Assembly (NCBI GenBank): GCA_013153455.1
Contig: JAADEK010000074.1
Location: 1 to 16,481, forward strand
Direction of reading: 5' to 3'
Origin: Aquificota bacterium
GTDB lineage: Bacteria; Aquificota; Aquificia; Aquificales; Aquificaceae
DNA length: 16,481 bases
The notes beneath the pieces are model-generated. The model saw nothing but the letters and a program-made list of their open reading frames with translations. It did not search any database and had not been told where the DNA came from. The position numbers were made by a program, and so were the translations under genes. Positions 12,663 through 16,481 of the stretch are shown here, piece after piece (position 1 is the stretch's first letter; every line of letters starts with the position of its first letter).

Positions 12663-13597
12663 GGAGGGCTTTGGTCGTTCGTTTCTCGTCGCTCGGGGAC
12701 GTTGTCCTCGCGTCCGCTCTCGTTGACCCCCTCCTGAGGGCGGGATACAGACCCTTTCTCTTGACGTTTCGTCCCTATCACCTCCTCTTTTCCGACGACC
12801 CGAGGCTTGATGTGATACCGACCACGAAGGAGGAGCTTTTTTCCGTCGCGCGGAGTTTGGGGGACTTTGACCTGAAGATAGACCTTCAGAAGAACCTAAG
12901 GAGTTACGCACTTCGCCTACTTTTGCCCGGGCGCTGGAGGTCATACCCGAAGGAGTCCTTTAGGAGGCGCCTTTCGGTCTTCCTTCCTTTCCTCAGAAAA
13001 CCCTACTTCGTCCCACAAGCTTACGCGATGAGCCTTAGGGGGATTGTTGACGCGGGGGAAGTCCGCCCGCGCATAGTTGTATCCCCCGAGAGGGTTGAGC
13101 GCGCGAGGAGGCGCTTCGGGGACTACGTCGTTATAGCGCCCGGCGCGCGCTACGAAAAAAAGAGATACCCGTATTTCGGTGAGGTGGCGAAGCTCTTTGA
13201 GAGGGAGGGGATTCGTGTTTTGGTCGTAGGGAGCGCGGAGGAGAGGGGGATTTGTGAGCGCGTGGGCGGGGTTAACCTCTGCGGTGAGCTTGGGCTTGAG
13301 GAGGTTCTCGGCGTCATCGCGGGCGCCCGTTTGTTTTTGGGAAACGACAGCGGTCTGCTTCACTGCGCGAGGGCGGTCGGGACCAAGGCGGTCCAGATTT
13401 ACGGGGGGACGCACCCGACGCTCGGTTTTTCGCTCTTTCCCGAAGAGGGCGAGGTTATATGCAGGTGCTTGCCCTGTCAGCCCTGCGACGTTCACGGGAA
13501 GGGCGGTTGTCGCAGGGGGGATTTTGCTTGTTTGGATATACCTCCGAAGGAGGTCTTTGATATTTCAATGAAATTATTAAAGACCCCTTCGGGGTAA
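12659..13597 (+). CDS. Glycosyltransferase family 9 (heptosyltransferase-like)
   Basis: The 312-residue GT-B enzyme is of the heptosyltransferase family that builds LPS core. The N-terminus [20 protein letters not shown] (~2-21) is the GT9 opening. The C-terminal half has [20 protein letters not shown] and the sugar-nucleotide motif [20 protein letters not shown] (~224-243), followed by YGGTHPT. A Cys-rich tail ([16 protein letters not shown]) is as in many GT9 proteins. The start is TTG at 12659, overlapping the kinase stop and preceded by GGAGG with only 4 bases of space. The last 21 bases overlap the metF end and carry a hairpin. No sugar specificity is claimed. Confidence 0.9.
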   Translation: MRRALVVRFSSLGDVVLASALVDPLLRAGYRPFLLTFRPYHLLFSDDPRLDVIPTTKEELFSVARSLGDFDLKIDLQKNLRSYALRLLLPGRWRSYPKESFRRRLSVFLPFLRKPYFVPQAYAMSLRGIVDAGEVRPRIVVSPERVERARRRFGDYVVIAPGARYEKKRYPYFGEVAKLFEREGIRVLVVGSAEERGICERVGGVNLCGELGLEEVLGVIAGARLFLGNDSGLLHCARAVGTKAVQIYGGTHPTLGFSLFPEEGEVICRCLPCQPCDVHGKGGCRRGDFACLDIPPKEVFDISMKLLKTPSG

Positions 13598-13600
13598 TTT
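13571..13600. terminator. Possible bidirectional terminator hairpin in the GT9/metF overlap
   Basis: ACCCC-TTC-GGGGT (13583-13595) is a 5-bp GC-rich stem, flanked by the AT arms AAATTA (13571-13576) and TAATTT (13595-13600), which can extend it with a bulge. The plus-strand tail is AATTTATCTTTTATC and the minus-strand tail is CTTTAATAATTT. T-runs are short, so termination is plausible but not strong. It lies inside both coding ends. Confidence 0.5.
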
Positions 13601-14467
13601 ATCTTTTATCGCTTCGTAAATCTTGAGCGTGGCGTCTGACTTGTTTAGTGTGTAAAAGTGAAGTCCGGGGACTTTGTTCTCTATGAGGTCAAGGCATTGG
13701 TTTATCGCAAATTCTATACCGAGCTTCTTTACTTCCTCGGGCTTGTCGCTGAGTTTTTCCATCTTCTCAACGAGGCTTTGGGGTATCGTCGCTCCGCAGA
13801 GTGATGCGAACTTTTTTATTTGTTTGAAGTTGGTTATGGGCATGATTCCGGGGATGATGGGTATGTTTATGCCTTCCCTTTGGCACATCTCAACGAATCT
13901 GTAGTAATGCTCGTTTATAAAGAACATCTGCGTTATTGAGAAGTCCGCTCCGGCTTCTACCTTTTCCTTGAAGAACTTCACCTCCCACTGGAGGTTAGGC
14001 GACTCGGGGTGGGCTTCGGGGTATGACGCTACGCCGACGGAGAAGGCGTCCCCGAAGTTTTCCCTGATTAGCTGGACGAGCTCCTTTGCATACCTGCAGG
14101 CTCCCTCGGGCGGTCTCCAGTGGGGTTTATCCCGCGGGACGTCTCCCCTAAGCGCGAGTATGTTTTCTATCCCTATCTTTCTGTAGTCGTTCAGTATATC
14201 AAGGAGTTCTTGTCTTGTGTGGGCTATGCACGTGAGGTGAGCCATTACGTTGATGTCTGTCTCTTCGTGAATCTTTTTAACTATCTCCTTGGTTCTGTCG
14301 CGCGTTGAGCCACCCGCCCCGTATGTCACGGATACGAAGGTGGGTCTGAGGGGCTCAAGCTTCCTTACGGTCTCAAGGAGTTGCTTTTCCCCTTCCTCGC
14401 TCTTCGGGGGGAAGAACTCAAAGGATATACTAAAGACACCGCGCTTTAGTATGTCGCTTATCTTCAT
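13577..14467 (-). CDS. metF: Methylenetetrahydrofolate reductase
   Basis: This flavoprotein reduces 5,10-methylene-THF to 5-methyl-THF for methionine synthesis or a C1 pathway. The 296-residue protein matches bacterial MetF: FEFFPPK with the proton-donor Glu (17), [16 protein letters not shown] (~44-59), [22 protein letters not shown] (~104-115), [10 protein letters not shown] and [10 protein letters not shown]. It appears single-domain and complete. Its start at 14467 has no SD; a TAAAAT box is 9 bases upstream. It follows tRNA-Pro by 26 bases on the same strand. Its last 21 bases overlap the GT9 gene. Confidence 0.97.
   Translation of the reverse strand: MKISDILKRGVFSISFEFFPPKSEEGEKQLLETVRKLEPLRPTFVSVTYGAGGSTRDRTKEIVKKIHEETDINVMAHLTCIAHTRQELLDILNDYRKIGIENILALRGDVPRDKPHWRPPEGACRYAKELVQLIRENFGDAFSVGVASYPEAHPESPNLQWEVKFFKEKVEAGADFSITQMFFINEHYYRFVEMCQREGINIPIIPGIMPITNFKQIKKFASLCGATIPQSLVEKMEKLSDKPEEVKKLGIEFAINQCLDLIENKVPGLHFYTLNKSDATLKIYEAIKDKLPRRGL
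13579..13595. repeat. 17-base repeat with hairpin, copy 2 (GT9/metF overlap)
   Basis: Identical to 10185-10201 in nadE. Here it forms the core of the putative terminator between two convergent genes. Confidence 0.6.
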
Positions 14468-14476
14468 AAGTAAGAG

Positions 14477-14482
14477 ATTTTA
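14477..14482 (-). promoter_or_regulatory. TAAAAT -10-like box of metF
   Basis: TAAAAT lies 9 bases before the metF ATG, within CCTTTAAAATCT, a 12-base string also found before nadE (plus strand, 9344-9355). No good -35 is visible; it would fall in the tRNA 3' end. Confidence 0.35.
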
Positions 14483-14493
14483 AAGGAGGTAAA

Positions 14494-14569
14494 TGGTCGG
14501 GGTGACCGGACTCGAACCGGCGACCTCTGGCCCCCCATGCCAGCGCGCTACCACCTGCGCTACACCCCG
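14494..14569 (-). tRNA. tRNA-Pro (anticodon GGG), CCA encoded
   Basis: The 76-base cloverleaf folds fully: acceptor CGGGGTG/CACCCCG, D-stem GCGC/GCGC around AGGTGGTA, anticodon stem CTGGC/GCCAG around ATGGGGG, T-arm GCCGG-TTCGAGT-CCGGT (one G-U), discriminator A and genomic CCA (14494-14496). Loop positions 34-36 read GGG, which decodes CCC/CCU proline codons. It sits 13 bases after the leuS stop and 26 bases before metF. Confidence 0.95.
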
Positions 14570-14581
14570 TCCAGTATATTA

Positions 14582-14587
14582 ATTATA
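14582..14587 (-). promoter_or_regulatory. Putative -10 of tRNA-Pro over the leuS stop
   Basis: A perfect TATAAT on the minus strand, 12 bases before the tRNA 5' end, includes the leuS TAA. A weak TTGGAG lies 16 bases further upstream. It would give the tRNA its own promoter, independent of leuS. Confidence 0.35.
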
Positions 14588-16481
14588 ACCTTTTTTTGAG
14601 CTCCTCCAACCTCTTTACGAGCTCCTCAAGCTCGTCCTCCTCGCTAAGCCCGAGATAATCCAATAGCTTTTTAACGCTCACCCACCGCTTTAGAACCATA
14701 CCTTGGGTAATCAGCCGTTCAAAGGGTTCGTCGTCCCTCACAAGTCCTAAGTCCTTTAAGAACTTTTGGAAGAAGCGCGCGTAAAGGAGGTGAAGAACCG
14801 CGTGCTCTATCCCGCCTATATACGTGTCAACGGGCATCCAGTAGTCGGTCTTTTCCCGGGAAAAGGGCGCCTCGTCGTTCTTCGGGTCACAAAAGCGGAG
14901 GAAATACCAAGAGCTGTCAAAGAATGTGTCCATCGTGTCTGTTTCCCTTCTCGCGGGTGAACCGCAACGGGGGCATTTCGTCTTCAGAAACTCCTCGGAC
15001 GTCTCAAGGGGGTTCCCCTGTCCCGTGAACTTCACATCAAGCGGTAGGCGAACAGGGAGCTCTTCCTCCGGAACCGGCACAACACCGCACCTCTCGCAGT
15101 AAACGACGGGTATGGGCGTTCCCCAGTAGCGCTGGCGGGAGATGTTCCAGTCCCTTAAACGATAGGTTATCTTCCTCTCACCGAGTCCCTTTTTCTCAAG
15201 GAATCGCGTTATCTCTTCCTTTGCCCTTTTGGTATCAAGCCCGTCAAAACCGTCGGAGTTCACGAGCGTCCCTTCCCCTTCCCAAGCTCCTTTATCAAAG
15301 TCCCATTTTTCTTTTGGTTTTACGACAACGCGGACGGGAAGGTTATACTTCTTCGCAAACTCCCAGTCCCTCTGGTCGTGCGCGGGAACAGCCATTATCG
15401 CACCGGTTCCGTATTCGTAAAGGACGTAGTTCGCGCTCCAGACGGGAATCTTCTCACCAGTTGCGGGGTTCGTCGCGTATACGCCGAGGAATACCCCTTC
15501 CTTTTCCTCCTCAACAGTTCTTTCCCGCGTTGAGAGCTTCCTCATCCTCTCCACAAACCCGAGGACGTCCCCCGCGCAGACCTCCCCGAGCTTCTCACCT
15601 ATGCACGCGAGGACGGGAACGAGCGGATGCTCCGGCGCGAGCACAACAAACGTAGCCCCGAAGAGTGTATCGGGTCTCGTGGTAAAGACGTCTATGTAAA
15701 TCCTTCCCTCACGAAGGAGGGTTTCCTTTAGCTCCTCGGGAACGCAGTCAGAAAACCTTTCCGGATTTTCAAGCTCAACGTAGAAGCGTATAAGGGCGCC
15801 TTCGCTCTTTCCTATCCAGTTCCTCTGCTGGGCTATTACGCGCTCGGGCCATTTGCCCTCAAGCTTTTCCAAATCTTTAAGAAGACGCTCCGCGTAATCG
15901 GTAATCTTCAAGAACCAAGAGGGGACGTCCTTTTGGACTATCGGGGTTGAGCATCTCCAGCACTTTCCGTCTATGACCTGCTCGTTTGCGAGAACGGTCT
16001 GGTCGTGCGGACACCAGTTTACGCGTGCGGTTTTTCGGTATGCTATGCCCTTTTCAAGCATCTTTAAAAATATCCATTGGTTCCATTTGTAGTAATCGGG
16101 GTCGCACGTCGCGATTTCCCTATCCCAGTCGTAGGAAAACCCGAGCATCTTGAGCTGTTTCCTCATCTGGTCTATGTTTTCGTAAGTCCAGCGGGCGGGG
16201 TGTATGCCGTGCTTTATCGCTGCGTTCTCCGCGGGAAGACCGAAGGCGTCCCAACCCATTGGGTGAAGGACGTTCCTTCCCTTCATCCTGAGAAACCGCG
16301 CTATCGCATCCCCTATCGTGTAGTTCCTAACGTGACCCATGTGTATCCGTCCCGAAGGGTAGGGAAACATCTCAAGGACGTAAAACTTGTTTGGCTTTCC
16401 TTCTTCTGCGCGAAATACGCCCGCCTCTTCCCATCGCTTTTGCCACTTTTCCTCTATGGCGCGCGGATTGAAGTCTTTCAT
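14583..16481 (-). CDS. leuS: Leucyl-tRNA synthetase alpha chain (split LeuRS)
   Basis: This 632-residue protein is the N-terminal part of LeuRS, which charges tRNA-Leu. It has the HIGH motif (HMGH, 47-50), a zinc site (Cys157, 174, 177), the CP1 editing domain with TTRPDT (267-272) and VPAHDQRD (365-372), a second Cys set (462, 465, 503, 506) and the Rossmann second half to [10 protein letters not shown]. It stops after a charged helix ([20 protein letters not shown]). One-chain LeuRS is about 800-870 residues and continues with KMSKS and the anticodon-binding domain; none follows here. This matches the A. aeolicus alpha chain (634 residues), whose beta chain is encoded elsewhere. The ATG is the last codon of the window, so its promoter and SD are not seen. 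Confidence 0.96.
   Translation of the reverse strand: MKDFNPRAIEEKWQKRWEEAGVFRAEEGKPNKFYVLEMFPYPSGRIHMGHVRNYTIGDAIARFLRMKGRNVLHPMGWDAFGLPAENAAIKHGIHPARWTYENIDQMRKQLKMLGFSYDWDREIATCDPDYYKWNQWIFLKMLEKGIAYRKTARVNWCPHDQTVLANEQVIDGKCWRCSTPIVQKDVPSWFLKITDYAERLLKDLEKLEGKWPERVIAQQRNWIGKSEGALIRFYVELENPERFSDCVPEELKETLLREGRIYIDVFTTRPDTLFGATFVVLAPEHPLVPVLACIGEKLGEVCAGDVLGFVERMRKLSTRERTVEEEKEGVFLGVYATNPATGEKIPVWSANYVLYEYGTGAIMAVPAHDQRDWEFAKKYNLPVRVVVKPKEKWDFDKGAWEGEGTLVNSDGFDGLDTKRAKEEITRFLEKKGLGERKITYRLRDWNISRQRYWGTPIPVVYCERCGVVPVPEEELPVRLPLDVKFTGQGNPLETSEEFLKTKCPRCGSPARRETDTMDTFFDSSWYFLRFCDPKNDEAPFSREKTDYWMPVDTYIGGIEHAVLHLLYARFFQKFLKDLGLVRDDEPFERLITQGMVLKRWVSVKKLLDYLGLSEEDELEELVKRLEELKKRL

Noticed and set aside
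12426..13495. Long minus-strand frames of 172 and 184 codons opposite the lipid kinase and GT9 genes
   Set aside because: Low-complexity Arg/Ser/Pro-rich shadows of two well-recognised plus-strand families.
14493..14582. 29-codon plus-strand ORF (begins MVGVTGLEPATSGPP) with a perfect AAAGGAGG before it
   Set aside because: It is the antisense of tRNA-Pro; peptides with GLEPATSGPP are well-known false genes made from the T-arm and anticodon arm of tRNAs.
15221..15655. 144-codon plus-strand frame opposite leuS
   Set aside because: Arg/Ser-rich shadow within the LeuRS editing domain region; no SD and no family.

Overview
This window most likely comes from the chromosome of a bacterium of the family Aquificaceae (Aquifex, Hydrogenobacter, Thermocrinis or a relative). 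The strongest sign is the leucyl-tRNA synthetase gene: it stops at residue 632, before the KMSKS loop, as in the alpha chain of the two-chain (alpha/beta) LeuRS of Aquifex aeolicus. A THEP1-type NTPase close to the one characterised from A. aeolicus, proteins rich in Arg(AGG), Glu and Lys, and very tight gene packing fit a thermophile. I see no insertion sequence, prophage, CRISPR array or rRNA. Apart from two divergent junctions and short promoter gaps, coding is continuous.

Layout. 1-2213 (minus): trpD, then an overlapping gene for a membrane/coiled-coil protein that runs off the left edge. 2264-6782 (plus): one very tight run of seven genes, with ilvN first. It is followed by a two-helix membrane/coiled-coil protein, a Roadblock/LC7 protein, a DUF4388 (PATAN) protein with a C-terminal helical/winged-helix-like region, a small Ras-like GTPase, a GspL/PilM-PilN-like protein and a GspM/PilO-like protein. 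6763-9304 (minus): a small DUF2892-type membrane protein, folP, cdaA (diadenylate cyclase) and a one-domain YbbR/CdaR protein. 9356-11065 (plus): glutamine-dependent NAD synthetase. 11043-12085 (minus): a THEP1 NTPase and a PgsA-like CDP-alcohol phosphatidyltransferase. 12111-13597 (plus): a Sec59/VTE5-type lipid kinase and a family 9 glycosyltransferase. 13577-16481 (minus): leuS alpha chain, tRNA-Pro(GGG) and metF.

The most interesting block is 2897-6782. A Roadblock protein, a PATAN-domain protein and a small GTPase resemble two known kinds of system: the MglA/MglB polarity switch and the Streptomyces conservons (membrane sensor, Roadblock, DUF742, GTPase). Here they are translationally coupled to inner-membrane platform proteins of the type IV pilus / type II secretion kind. 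I infer a GTPase-controlled pilus or secretion module. The function is not proven by the sequence.

Expression signals are also notable. Several first genes (trpD, folP, nadE, the THEP1 gene, metF) lack a Shine-Dalgarno (SD) sequence and have a TAAAAT box 2-9 bases before the ATG, which suggests leaderless or very short-leader mRNAs. Genes inside operons overlap by 4 or 11 bases. All three convergent gene pairs overlap by 20-23 bases.
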